NCBI GenBank assembly: GCA_039931675.1
Contig: JBDTRM010000173.1
Coordinates: forward strand, 1-64,000
DNA from: JAEUTH01 sp039931675
Lineage (GTDB): Bacteria; Bacteroidota; Bacteroidia; AKYH767-A; OLB10
Length of the DNA: 64,000 bases
Reading direction: 5' to 3'
A program made the translations under genes and the position numbers. The notes under the pieces are model-generated. The model did not search any database and was not told where the DNA came from. It worked only from the letters and a program-made list of their open reading frames with translations. Below are positions 34,608 through 44,202 of the stretch, one piece after another (positions within the stretch are counted from its first letter, which is position 1; each line of letters begins with the position of its first letter).

Positions 34608-36092
34608 CTAATTCTCATTTTGGTCTTCAAGTCCACCTTTAAAATTTAACATGCCGCTCATGAGGTCTTTAAATCTTACGCCTTTCTCCAATGACTTTTT
34701 ACTGATTTGTGAAAACTCTGCAAGACCATGCAAACAAAATTCCATCATTAAAGTTTGCTCTTTGCCTTTAGCATCTGCAGCAAATTGCTTTACAACATCT
34801 TTCAATCCCGGCACACCGGACAATGCTTTTTCATATTCGCGTTCAGTTAAATTATTCAACACATCCAACTCATTGCCTTCATTAAACCAATCTAAAATTT
34901 CCTGGTAAGGATTTTCCTTCTTTGATTTTTTTGCGCGCTCAGGATCAGGAAAATGATTGAGAAATAATTTACGAACTGATTTTCCGATCAGCGTATAAGC
35001 GACAGCGCTAATGCCTTCCAACTCACCTTCGTAAACCAGCTCCACCTTTCCGGTGATAGAAGGAATAATTCCGTAAATATCTGAAACCCTGATGGCCGAT
35101 AAGGTTTCTGAGTTCATCAACATTCTGCGCTCGGCCACACTGAATAAATTTTCATAAGCCGAAATAGTTAACCGTGCACTCACTCCACTTTTCTGATCAA
35201 CATATTCGCTTGCGCGCGCTTCAAATGATAATTGCTCAATCAAATTTTTAACCAACTGAGGACAAGAAATTTTTTGTGACTGCTCTTCAGGAATGCGTGC
35301 TTCCTGCCGCGTAATCTGCTGCGCAGTTTCAATTGTTTTAGGATAGTGCGTCAATATCTGGCTGCCTATACGATCTTTCAATGGTGTAACAATTGAACCA
35401 CGATTGGTATAATCTTCGGGGTTTGCTGTAAATACAAATTGAATGTCTAACGGCATCCGCAATTTGAAACCGCGAATTTGAATATCGCCTTCCTGCAAAA
35501 TGTTGAATAACGAAACTTGTATGCGCGCCTGCAAATCGGGCAATTCATTTATTACAAAGATGCAACGGTTAGCGCGGGGTATCATTCCGAAATGTATCAC
35601 ACGTTCATCAGCATAAGTTAATTTCAAACTCGCAGCTTTTATCGGATCAATATCACCAATCAAATCAGCTACTGAAACATCAGGCGTGGCCAGCTTTTCA
35701 GAGAACCTCTCGTTGCGATGCACCCAATCAATCGGAGTATCATCACCTTTGTGCAACAACATTTCGCGACCATAAAATGAAATCGGATTTAATGGATCGT
35801 CATTCAATTCTGAACCTGCAATGATTGGCATGTATTCATCTAATAGATTTACCATCAGTCTTGCCATGCGCGTTTTTGCCTGTCCACGCAAGCCGAGAAA
35901 AATAATGTTGTGCTTTGAAAGAATTGCGGTTTGTAATTGAGGTATTACTGAATCTTCAAATCCTTTTATTTCATCAAAAAAACTTTTCCCTGATTTTAAA
36001 ATCTGCACGAGATTATCGCGCATTTCCTGTTTAATATTTTTTGGTTTATAGCCTGAAGCTTTTAACTCGCCAAGTGTTTTTATTTTTTGCAT
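34608..36092 (-). CDS. MoxR-type AAA+ ATPase (magnesium-chelatase-like)
   Basis: From the ATG at 36092 (MQKIKTLGELKASGYK) this is a 494-aa protein; an open extension to 36137 is encoded by a dispersed repeat and is rejected. The P-loop is FLGLRGQAKTRMARL, of the GxxGxAKT type found in MoxR proteins. The Walker B segment reads CIFVINELPDLQARIQ, with NE where most AAA+ have DE. Sensor-region FTANPEDYTNRGSIV and LKDRIGSQI follow. The C-terminal 200 residues are helical. Proteins of this group act with VWA-domain partners as chaperones inserting metals or assembling complexes; such a VWA gene lies 302 bases upstream on the same strand (36395-37489). The partner complex is not known here. Confidence 0.85.
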   Translation of the reverse strand: MQKIKTLGELKASGYKPKNIKQEMRDNLVQILKSGKSFFDEIKGFEDSVIPQLQTAILSKHNIIFLGLRGQAKTRMARLMVNLLDEYMPIIAGSELNDDPLNPISFYGREMLLHKGDDTPIDWVHRNERFSEKLATPDVSVADLIGDIDPIKAASLKLTYADERVIHFGMIPRANRCIFVINELPDLQARIQVSLFNILQEGDIQIRGFKLRMPLDIQFVFTANPEDYTNRGSIVTPLKDRIGSQILTHYPKTIETAQQITRQEARIPEEQSQKISCPQLVKNLIEQLSFEARASEYVDQKSGVSARLTISAYENLFSVAERRMLMNSETLSAIRVSDIYGIIPSITGKVELVYEGELEGISAVAYTLIGKSVRKLFLNHFPDPERAKKSKKENPYQEILDWFNEGNELDVLNNLTEREYEKALSGVPGLKDVVKQFAADAKGKEQTLMMEFCLHGLAEFSQISKKSLEKGVRFKDLMSGMLNFKGGLEDQNEN

Positions 36093-36120
36093 GTATTTGA
36101 TTTGATGATTATCAACTGAA

Positions 36121-36204
36121 CCGTCATTGCGAGGCACGAAGCAATCTGTTGATGATTGCCAAATGATCCGTCATTGCGAGGCACGAAGCAATCTGTTGAT
36201 GATT
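36121..36204. repeat. Repeat family A, two tandem direct arms
   Basis: CCGTCATTGCGAGGCACGAA plus GCAATCTGTTGATGATT (37 bases) occurs at 36121-36157 and again, identically, at 36168-36204, a 47-base period. The first copy can be read as an N-terminal extension of the AAA+ gene. Confidence 0.85.
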
Positions 36205-36288
36205 TGTAATTTTATTTTAACTATCTAAAATTCAATATGAGGTTTTATTGAAAACTCTTTAATATTCAGAGATCCTTGTAACATGAAA

Positions 36289-36340
36289 AGATTGCCCGCC
36301 CGTTCCGTTCGGTCGGGCTTCGTGCCTCGCAATGACGAGC
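36289..36340. repeat. Repeat family A arm interrupted by a GC-rich hairpin
   Basis: AGATTGC is followed by CCGCCCGTTCCGTTCGGTCG and GG, then the arm resumes with CTTCGTGCCTCGCAATGACG. The inserted 22-24 bases can form a small hairpin. Elsewhere in the window the arm is continuous. Confidence 0.7.
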
Positions 36341-36394
36341 CCCGGTATAACCATATTTCCATATTCCCCAATTCGCATACTCCCCTGTTTCCAA

Positions 36395-37489
36395 TCACCT
36401 CACCGTCTTCTTCCTGTTCTTAATATAATCTTCAAAGATATATTCTCCCAACCCTGTAAGTGAACTGTAAAATGCACGACCATTATTAATGCGCGTAAAC
36501 TCACGCACAAAATCCTGTAAGTAAGGATCATTTGCAATCATGAATGTTGTAACAGGAATATTCAAACGTTTACATGCAGCAGCCATGTTGAAGCAACGAT
36601 TGAGAATTTTTCTATCCAAACCAAAACTGTTTTTGTAATAGCGATTGCCTTCTTTTAAACATGTTGGCTTGCCATCTGTGATCATAAATATTTGCTTGTT
36701 GGGAGCTTTGCGTCTTCGCAATAAATCCATTGCAAGCTCCAAACCTGCTACTGTATTGGTATGAAACGGTCCAACCTGTAAGTATGGAAGATCTTTAACT
36801 TGTATCGGCCAGGCATCATCGCCAAAAACAATAATGTCTAAAGTATCTTTCGGATATTTTATTTTGATCAACTCGGCTAATGCCATAGCAACTTTTTTTG
36901 CAGGAGTGATTCTATCCTCGCCATATAAAATCATGCTGTGCGAAATATCAATCATCAACACAGTTGAGTTTTGAGTTTTGTATTCGCGCTCTTGTATTTC
37001 AAGATCATCTTCAGTCAAGTGAAACTCATCAATACCATGATTAATGTGGGCATTGCGAATTGATGTTGAGTAATTGATCGTATCCATCGAATCGCCAAAC
37101 TGAAACGGACGCACATCACTGCTCAATTCATCACCTTGCCCTGTATAGGTTGTTTTGTGATTACCTCGCGTTGACTTTTTCAGCTTGCCAAAAATTTCTT
37201 CCAAAGATTTTTTTCTGATGGTTTGTTCACTCTTTGAAGTGAGTTGATGCACTTCATCGTTGCCATCGTTTTTAATGTAGCCGTTGTCTTTAAGGTCTTT
37301 GATAAAATCAGCCATGCCATATTCGGGCGTTGTGAATTTATATTTGCGATCTAACTCATTCATCCAGCTCAATGCTTCGCTCACATCGCCTGCAGTGTAT
37401 TGCAGCAATTCAAAAAAAAGCTTCAGCATTTTATCAAATGTTGAACCTTCTTCTCCGGGAGTATATTTTGTAAAGCGTAAACCGAGCAT
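36395..37489 (-). CDS. VWA-domain protein, partner of the AAA+ ATPase
   Basis: This 364-aa protein has a helical N-terminal part (about 1-165) and a von Willebrand A domain (about 170-355). The MIDAS is intact: VLMIDISHSMI supplies DxSxS, HTNTVAGLELAM the Thr, and FMITDGKPTCL the Asp. No signal peptide or membrane helix is seen. MIDAS-containing VWA proteins paired with MoxR or Mg-chelatase-like ATPases bind a metal-dependent partner while the ATPase remodels it. The paired AAA+ gene follows on the same strand, separated by a repeat-filled gap. Target unknown. Confidence 0.82.
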   Translation of the reverse strand: MLGLRFTKYTPGEEGSTFDKMLKLFFELLQYTAGDVSEALSWMNELDRKYKFTTPEYGMADFIKDLKDNGYIKNDGNDEVHQLTSKSEQTIRKKSLEEIFGKLKKSTRGNHKTTYTGQGDELSSDVRPFQFGDSMDTINYSTSIRNAHINHGIDEFHLTEDDLEIQEREYKTQNSTVLMIDISHSMILYGEDRITPAKKVAMALAELIKIKYPKDTLDIIVFGDDAWPIQVKDLPYLQVGPFHTNTVAGLELAMDLLRRRKAPNKQIFMITDGKPTCLKEGNRYYKNSFGLDRKILNRCFNMAAACKRLNIPVTTFMIANDPYLQDFVREFTRINNGRAFYSSLTGLGEYIFEDYIKNRKKTVR

Positions 37490-37575
37490 TAATTAGTTAT
37501 GAATTTATTATATGAGAGAAACATATTTGATGTATTAAAGTTTTGCGAAAATCTTTTGCGTGTACAAAATTAGAA

Positions 37576-38613
37576 CTATTTCATATTAATCAACTCTTTG
37601 CAAATCATCTTTGCTAATGATGGTCCCTCATAAATAAAACCTGTATATAACTGAATGAGGTCAGCACCAGCATTTAATTTTTCAATTGCATCAGCGGGCG
37701 AATGAATTCCGCCAACACCAATTATTGCAAACTTCTTGTCGCTTTTGTTTGCAATATATTTTATCACTTCTGTGGAACGTGTAGTTAATGGCTTGCCGCT
37801 AAGCCCGCCTGCACCACAGGTTTCAACAATATTTTTTTCTGTCTTTAAATTTTCTCTTGACACGGTGGTGTTGGTTGCAACTATGCCTGCAAGTTTCGTT
37901 GTGATCACTATTTCAATAATTTCATCTAATTGTTCATTGGTAAGATCGGGAGCAATTTTTAAAAGTATTGGTTTGGGTTTTACTTTTTGATGATTGAGAT
38001 GTTGCAGGTGATTAAGCAAATTAGTCAAAGGTTCTTTATCCTGCAAAGCCCGCAAACCAGGCGTATTAGGTGAACTCACATTCACCACAAAATAATCAAC
38101 CACATCAAACAAAACATTAAAACATATTTCATAATCACTAATAGCATTTTCATTGGAGGTAATTTTATTCTTGCCGATGTTACCTCCTATAATCACATTT
38201 TTATTTCGCTTCCGTAAACGATTTGCTACAGCCACTACACCTTCATTATTAAACCCCATCCTGTTGATTAATGCATTATCAAAAGGCAAACGAAACATAC
38301 GCGGCTTTTCATTGCCCGCTTGCGCAACAGGGGTTACTGTTCCTATTTCAATAAATCCAAAACCAAATGCACTTAACTCATCATACAATTTCGCGTCCTT
38401 ATCCAAACCTGCTGCAAGACCAACAGGGTTTTTAAACTTCAAACCAAAAACCTCACGTTCTAATTTTTTATCCTCAATACAAAATATACTTGCTGCAATT
38501 GCTTTTGCAAAAGGAATTTTAAAAAGTATTTTAAGTGTATTGAAAGTAAAGTGATGTGCTGTTTCAGGCTGCAGTTGAAACAGCAATGGCTTGAGCAGTG
38601 ATTTGTAAATCAT
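37576..38613 (-). CDS. pyrD: Dihydroorotate dehydrogenase (quinone), class 2
   Basis: The 345-aa protein is class-2 PyrD, which oxidises dihydroorotate to orotate in pyrimidine synthesis and passes electrons to membrane quinone. An N-terminal membrane-associating extension (SLLKPLLFQLQPETAHHFTFN) precedes the FMN barrel: NPVGLAAGLDKDAKLYDEL, GFIEIGTVTP, NRMGFNNEGV, VNVSSPNTPGLR with the catalytic Ser, GIVATNTTVSR and GVGGIHSPADA. Length and motifs are normal. It is a monocistronic gene, about 90 bases from the VWA gene. Upstream lies a short run of G/A-rich direct repeats. Confidence 0.95.
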   Translation of the reverse strand: MIYKSLLKPLLFQLQPETAHHFTFNTLKILFKIPFAKAIAASIFCIEDKKLEREVFGLKFKNPVGLAAGLDKDAKLYDELSAFGFGFIEIGTVTPVAQAGNEKPRMFRLPFDNALINRMGFNNEGVVAVANRLRKRNKNVIIGGNIGKNKITSNENAISDYEICFNVLFDVVDYFVVNVSSPNTPGLRALQDKEPLTNLLNHLQHLNHQKVKPKPILLKIAPDLTNEQLDEIIEIVITTKLAGIVATNTTVSRENLKTEKNIVETCGAGGLSGKPLTTRSTEVIKYIANKSDKKFAIIGVGGIHSPADAIEKLNAGADLIQLYTGFIYEGPSLAKMICKELINMK

Positions 38614-38640
38614 TGCGCAATATTAAATTAAAAAAGGAAG

Positions 38641-38673
38641 AGGCAAGACGCAAAGAGCAAGGGGCAAGGCAAT
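38641..38673. repeat. Short G/A-rich tandem repeats (GGCAAG type)
   Basis: AGGCAAGACGCAAAGAGCAA continues as GGGGCAAGGCAA: five degenerate copies of a 7-base unit around GGCAAG. It lies in the 267-base gap between pyrD and the giant plus-strand gene. Confidence 0.55.
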
Positions 38674-38741
38674 AAAACAATTGAATGATAAAACAAGAAA
38701 TCCTGCAATCCTTTAATCCAATATATTTATAGTGAGCTTAT

Positions 38742-38773
38742 ACTTTCGGAAAGTTCCTTCAGCTTTCCGAAAG
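38742..38773. repeat. Family B inverted repeat, copy 3
   Basis: ACTTTCGGAAAGT (38742-38754) and GCTTTCCGAAAGT (38762-38774) form the same hairpin as at 17428 and 17600, with one end base changed. Confidence 0.8.
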
Positions 38774-38880
38774 TTTCATAAGCACCAAACACCCCATTTT
38801 ATTTTATTTTTAAAGTAAAGCTTTAGTAAACATTTATTAGTATCATTAACATCAGAAATTATTTCCTAAAAATCATTATC

Positions 38881-41800
38881 ATGAAAACAATCATAACCAC
38901 ATTTCTTCTCTGCATTGTAGTTTTTTACTCACATGCACAAACAATTGTTTACCATGAAAACATGGAAGTGATTGACAGCATTATCTCTAACACGCTTACC
39001 TCTAATGGCAATGTTGCATTCAATGCTGATACAGCTTTTCATCATGACGGCAATCAAAGTTACTATTGCACTTTTGGTATAGGAGATGTTGCAACCGCAA
39101 CCACTGATTCTTTCGATCTCACAGGTAACACTTTTGTATTATTAAAATTCTGGCATATCTGTAAGGTTGAATTTTTTGACCAGGGCCTGGTACAAGTTTC
39201 CAATGATGGAGGTGCTACATGGATTAATTTAACCTGTTCGCAATATCTCGGAAGTTCTAATTTTTGTTCACAGGGAAATAAATTTACCGAAGCTGCTTAC
39301 AATACATGGGTACCCGGATCACCAACTGTGCCTGATTCAACCTGGTGGAAAGAAGAAACATTTGACGTAAGTACAATTTTAGGCAATGTTACTAACGCTA
39401 TGATCAGGTTCAGGTTGGCTGATATGAATAACAATGGAATGAGCGGTCGTTTCGGTTGGCTTATTGATGACATCCGCGTTATTGCAGCACCTTGCGAACT
39501 TACACCACCTGTAATTACTTTAATTCCACCTGTTTTGCAAGGTACGGTTTATGATAACGGACCTTATACCTATTCTGTTACTGCTACCGACAATTCAGGT
39601 ATTGGTGCTGTATTAGTTTCAATAAGCGTTAATGGTGGTGCTCCGGTTAACGATACTATGAATAATCCTGCAGGCAACAGTGTTTATACTGTTACACCAC
39701 CTGATACATTTGCCGTTGGCGATTCTGTATGCTTTAGCTATATAGCTTATGATGCGACTAATTGCGCAAACAGCACAGTTTCACAAACCTTTTGTTTCAA
39801 AGTATTGCAAGGCGAGCTTTTATCATATTGTGATAATTTCGAGATTGCTAATACATGGATTGATTCTCTTATATCAGGTTCGCCCTGGCAATTAGGCACA
39901 CCAAATTATGGATCAACCAACAGTGCTCATTCAGCGCCTACTGCATGGGACATAAGCTTAAATAGTGCTTATCTTCCCAATACTCAATCTTATCTTATTT
40001 CACCGGGATTTGATTTCAGCAATATCGGAAATGCAACATTAAAGGTATGGATGAATTACAATACTCAAAACAACTACGATGGTACCCGTGTAGAATATAC
40101 CTCTGATGGCGGTGTTACCTGGGCAACATTGGGAACCTACAATGATCAGAATGGAATTAACTGGTATAACTCTTCCAATCTAAACTCAAGTGGAAAGCCA
40201 GGCTGGGCGGGGAATTCAAGTGGATGGAAACAAGCTACGCGAAAACTTATTGAACCGGCTTTTATCCTTAATGCTTTTCCTATTCAGTTCAGGTTTGTTT
40301 TTATCTCAAATGCATCAACGCAATACGATGGATTTTCAATTGATGACTTTTGCCTCACCATTCCTGCCGCCCATGAGATAGGTGTTACCAATGTAGTTTT
40401 TCCTTCTTCTTTATTTGCAATCGGTACAATAGCTACGGGAAAAATTGTAGTTAAAAATTTCGGTTCTCAAGTTGCTTCTAATTTTTCTATCAATTATAAA
40501 TATAATGGAGTAGCGGGTGTTCCTGTAAATTATAGTGGTTCACTCATACCCGGTGCAAGTGATACAATTGTTTTTGCGGGCATTACCATTGTATCAGGCG
40601 CACAACCCTTTTGCGGATATGTATCTTTTAATGCCGATACCAATCAACTGAACGATACAATGTGTCTTGTACTTGTAGGTGTTCCGTATGCAAGTATTAC
40701 TTACTGCAACGACTTTGAAACTAACCCTGGCGACTGGGCAGCAGTAAATGTAACCGGTAATTCACAATGGGAATCAGGAATGCCTAACTACGGCACTACC
40801 AATACAACTCACAGTGGATTAACAGCCTGGGATATTAATCTTAATGCAGGTTATAGCGGCACAAGTACAGCGTATTTATATTCTCCCTATTTTGATCTCA
40901 CTACAGCGTGCAATGCAAGGCTTGAATTCTGGCAAAATCGCAATACCACAATAAATTATGACGGGGCAAGAATTGATTTTTCATTAAACGGAAGTACATG
41001 GAACACGTTAGGAGTTTACAATGATCCATTAGCTACAAACTGGTACAACCGTTCATATATTTATTCCTCCAACAAACCCGCCTGGGATGCTACTTCATCG
41101 GGATGGATTAAATGCACTTATAATTTAAATGCATATAGCGGAACACCCATCATTCAGTTACGATATGTGTTTACTTCAAGTTCAGGTTCAGGGGGTGACG
41201 GAATATCCATTGACGACATTTGCATCATTCAGCCTCCGGTTGATGATATTGCACCGGATGCTTTCGTGTCACCTGCCAATAATCTTCCTGCAGGGCAAAA
41301 CGCTGCGGTTAAAATAAAAGTGAAAAATTTAGGCTGTAATCCGGCAACAAATTTTGATGTTTATTATTCCCTAAATAATGGATCTCCTTTTGGACCATAT
41401 ACTTATAGTGGTGCAGCAATAAATCCAAATTCAACGGTAACAATAAACTGCGATTCTATCCTGGTTCCGTTAGGGCAATATAACTTATGCGCATGGACCT
41501 CTTATTTTCCTGACTCGATTAATGTAGATGACACATTATGCGTAACGCTAAAAGGTTTAGGTATTGATACTTTAAACTACTCCAACGATTTCGAAGATTC
41601 AAGCGCTACCGATTTTACCTCAGTGAGCACAAGCCCCGGCACTGCATGGGAATGGGGAGCACCGGCTTACGGCTATACAACAGGAGCTTATTCAGGTACA
41701 AAAGCATGGGACATTAATCTCAACACAGGTTATGGAAACAATGCGCATTGTGAATTGATCTCTCCATATTTTGATCTTACCAAAGCAATTAAAGTTCGGG

Positions 41801-44190
41801 TATATTTCAGGCAGAAACGCAATACAGAACCTTACCAGGACGGTATGCATATAGAATATTCGCTTAATGGCGGTAACTGGACTTTGTTAGGATATATAAA
41901 CGATCCCAATGGAATCCGCTGGTATAATCATATTCAAAACTGGACAGGCACACCCGAATGGGATGGCCTGAGCATTGGCTGGCGCAGATGTGAATATGAC
42001 CTTAATGGCTTTGACAGTTCAGGTGTAATGAGGTTCAGGTTTGTTTTTACCTCTGATGGTTCTTATACTTTAGACGGAATTTCCATTGACGATTTTTACG
42101 TTCGTGAGGCCCCACATCATGATGTTGGAGTAGTTTCATTAAATAATGTTTCTATGGGATTTCCTGTTGGAACTACCTATACACCAACAGTTAAAATCAA
42201 AAACTTTGGTTCGCGCACTACAGATTCAATACCGGTAGTGCTTGTAGTTAATGGCAGCTATGTCACCACTCAATATTATCCTTCGCTTTTACCTTACGAT
42301 TCAGCAACGGTTGCGTTCGCAGGTGCAAGTTACATTCTGCAGGCAGAAATCTTAAACGTTTGTGTTTACACGGATCATATAAAAGATTGGGTGCATGATA
42401 ATGACACGATGTGTGCAGAAGTTGCAGGCGTGCCGCTTATTATCCCTACTTACACCAATAATTTTGACAGCATTAATGATGGCTGGGTAAGAACTTCAAA
42501 TGATACAATAACAAAATGGGAATTAGGAACTCCAAATTACGGAGTTACGAATAGCCCTCATTCACCACCGAATTGCTGGGACATTAATTTGAACAGTGCC
42601 TATCATGAAAATGCAAATTGTGCTCTGTACTCTCCGTTGTTTGATTTTACCAATGTTGTAAACGCCCAACTATCTTTCTGGTTAAATTATAACATCCGGC
42701 CAAATTATGACGGAGCAAGATTAGATTACAGCATTGATTCAGGGGCAACATACAATACATTAGGTTCTGCAAGTGGTTTAGGTACATCAAACTGGTATGA
42801 CTATAGTTCGATATATTCAAACGGTAAGCCGGGATGGTCGGGGAGTTCAGGTGGATGGAAATTGGCTAAGGATACCAACCTTTTATTTCTTAACACTATT
42901 ACTACACCTGTTCGGTTTCGCTTCGTTTTTACCTCTTATTACAACTCTTATAATTACAATGGATTTTCAATGGATGACTTTTCATTGTACTGTCCGGTAG
43001 TTGCAAGTGCCGGTGTTGTTAATATAAATGCGAATAGCGTTTGTGTGCCAGGAATAGAATATATTTCTGCTGATTTTCGTAACTTAGGTAATATACCTTT
43101 GAGTAATGTGTTAATAACACTAAAAATTGACACCACAATTATTGTAACCGATACAATAAATCCCATACCGGGTGGTCCGCTTAACTACAATCAGCAAAGT
43201 TCTCACTTGTTTAGCATTCCTGTTAACTTAACACCGGGACACCACAATATATGTTGTTATACAAGTTTTCCCAATGGTGTAAACGATAACTATCCACCAG
43301 ATGATTTAATGTGCAAGCCAATCATAGTATTAGACAGCACATCCACATTTCCTTATTGTAATGATTTTGAATCGGGAACAAATTGGTTATCAGTAAATAC
43401 GCTTAACTATAACATTGCAGGTAGCTGGCAACTTGGAGATCCTAATAAAACAAATCTGAATAATGCATATAGTGGAATTAATTCATGGGTTACTTATCTT
43501 ACAGGCAATTACCCGAATCTGGATAATTCTGCACTTTTATCAATCATATTTAAAGTAGATTCAGGTAATTGTTACCAACTGAGCTTTTGGCACAAATACT
43601 TCACACAAGCCAGTCATGATGGTGGCGCAGTGGAATATAGCACTGATTGTGGAGCTACATGGCAAGTATTTGGTGCCGTAAATGATCCTGTTAATTGGAT
43701 GAACAGTTTTAATGTTTCTGCATTGAATTCAGCAGGCTGGTCTGGTTCAGGAATAACCTGGGTTCAATCTTCTCATATCTATTCATCTTATCAAACCGGC
43801 ACGCTTATTTTCAGATGGCGATTTGCTTCTGATGCATCATATACAACTCAAGGCTGGCAAATAGATGATGTTTGTTTTGAACAAATTGCCTCTCCTTGTT
43901 ATCTTGGTTTGGCTGATCATCATTCAAATGAAATATTCCTTGATCAAAATATTCCTAATCCTTCTTCGGGTGCAACTGAAATTCCATTTTACATTCCGCA
44001 TAATGGAAAAGTAATTTTAGAAATAAGAAATGTGCTGGGAGAAATTATAAACGTGCCGATTAATAAATTACTAAATGAAGGAAAACATACCGTTACAATT
44101 AATGAAGGAGTGCTGCCTGCAGGTGTTTACAATTACACTTTGAAGTTTGAGCAAAGGCAATTAATGCGAACAATGATTATTATAAAATAA
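38881..44190 (+). CDS. Giant T9SS cargo protein with six MAM/jelly-roll-like modules
   Basis: This 1769-aa protein has a signal peptide (IITTFLLCIVVFYSHAQ) and a C-terminal T9SS sorting domain (about 1685-1769: DQNIPNPSSGATEIPF, LEIRNVLGEI, LPAGVYNYTLKF). Between them are six copies of a ~180-aa module, each starting YCNDFE or a variant, with AWDINLN, a D-G-x-R/H-hydrophobic strand and a closing FSIDDFC motif. They start near residues 22, 315, 608, 900, 1195 and 1490, giving a period of about 293 aa. They alternate with ~110-aa CARDB-like domains (VVKNFGSQVASNF, TVKIKNFGSR). The first is degenerate. Modules of this look occur in secreted proteases and adhesins, but no catalytic motif is found, so an adhesive surface protein is the best guess. 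No neighbour on its strand. Confidence 0.85.
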   Translation: MKTIITTFLLCIVVFYSHAQTIVYHENMEVIDSIISNTLTSNGNVAFNADTAFHHDGNQSYYCTFGIGDVATATTDSFDLTGNTFVLLKFWHICKVEFFDQGLVQVSNDGGATWINLTCSQYLGSSNFCSQGNKFTEAAYNTWVPGSPTVPDSTWWKEETFDVSTILGNVTNAMIRFRLADMNNNGMSGRFGWLIDDIRVIAAPCELTPPVITLIPPVLQGTVYDNGPYTYSVTATDNSGIGAVLVSISVNGGAPVNDTMNNPAGNSVYTVTPPDTFAVGDSVCFSYIAYDATNCANSTVSQTFCFKVLQGELLSYCDNFEIANTWIDSLISGSPWQLGTPNYGSTNSAHSAPTAWDISLNSAYLPNTQSYLISPGFDFSNIGNATLKVWMNYNTQNNYDGTRVEYTSDGGVTWATLGTYNDQNGINWYNSSNLNSSGKPGWAGNSSGWKQATRKLIEPAFILNAFPIQFRFVFISNASTQYDGFSIDDFCLTIPAAHEIGVTNVVFPSSLFAIGTIATGKIVVKNFGSQVASNFSINYKYNGVAGVPVNYSGSLIPGASDTIVFAGITIVSGAQPFCGYVSFNADTNQLNDTMCLVLVGVPYASITYCNDFETNPGDWAAVNVTGNSQWESGMPNYGTTNTTHSGLTAWDINLNAGYSGTSTAYLYSPYFDLTTACNARLEFWQNRNTTINYDGARIDFSLNGSTWNTLGVYNDPLATNWYNRSYIYSSNKPAWDATSSGWIKCTYNLNAYSGTPIIQLRYVFTSSSGSGGDGISIDDICIIQPPVDDIAPDAFVSPANNLPAGQNAAVKIKVKNLGCNPATNFDVYYSLNNGSPFGPYTYSGAAINPNSTVTINCDSILVPLGQYNLCAWTSYFPDSINVDDTLCVTLKGLGIDTLNYSNDFEDSSATDFTSVSTSPGTAWEWGAPAYGYTTGAYSGTKAWDINLNTGYGNNAHCELISPYFDLTKAIKVRVYFRQKRNTEPYQDGMHIEYSLNGGNWTLLGYINDPNGIRWYNHIQNWTGTPEWDGLSIGWRRCEYDLNGFDSSGVMRFRFVFTSDGSYTLDGISIDDFYVREAPHHDVGVVSLNNVSMGFPVGTTYTPTVKIKNFGSRTTDSIPVVLVVNGSYVTTQYYPSLLPYDSATVAFAGASYILQAEILNVCVYTDHIKDWVHDNDTMCAEVAGVPLIIPTYTNNFDSINDGWVRTSNDTITKWELGTPNYGVTNSPHSPPNCWDINLNSAYHENANCALYSPLFDFTNVVNAQLSFWLNYNIRPNYDGARLDYSIDSGATYNTLGSASGLGTSNWYDYSSIYSNGKPGWSGSSGGWKLAKDTNLLFLNTITTPVRFRFVFTSYYNSYNYNGFSMDDFSLYCPVVASAGVVNINANSVCVPGIEYISADFRNLGNIPLSNVLITLKIDTTIIVTDTINPIPGGPLNYNQQSSHLFSIPVNLTPGHHNICCYTSFPNGVNDNYPPDDLMCKPIIVLDSTSTFPYCNDFESGTNWLSVNTLNYNIAGSWQLGDPNKTNLNNAYSGINSWVTYLTGNYPNLDNSALLSIIFKVDSGNCYQLSFWHKYFTQASHDGGAVEYSTDCGATWQVFGAVNDPVNWMNSFNVSALNSAGWSGSGITWVQSSHIYSSYQTGTLIFRWRFASDASYTTQGWQIDDVCFEQIASPCYLGLADHHSNEIFLDQNIPNPSSGATEIPFYIPHNGKVILEIRNVLGEIINVPINKLLNEGKHTVTINEGVLPAGVYNYTLKFEQRQLMRTMIIIK

Positions 44191-44202
44191 GTTATTGCTC
44201 CG

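Larger units (their letters stand above)
36093..36394. other. Gap between VWA and AAA+ genes, filled with family A repeats
   Basis: Two tandem family A arms (36121-36157 and 36168-36204), an interrupted third (36289-36340) and a C-rich short-period tract (36345-36392) occupy most of the gap. No frame or terminator was found. Confidence 0.75.

Noticed and set aside
36093..36137. N-terminal extension of the AAA+ protein
   Set aside because: It too is encoded by a family A repeat; the ATG at 36092 gives a natural beginning.
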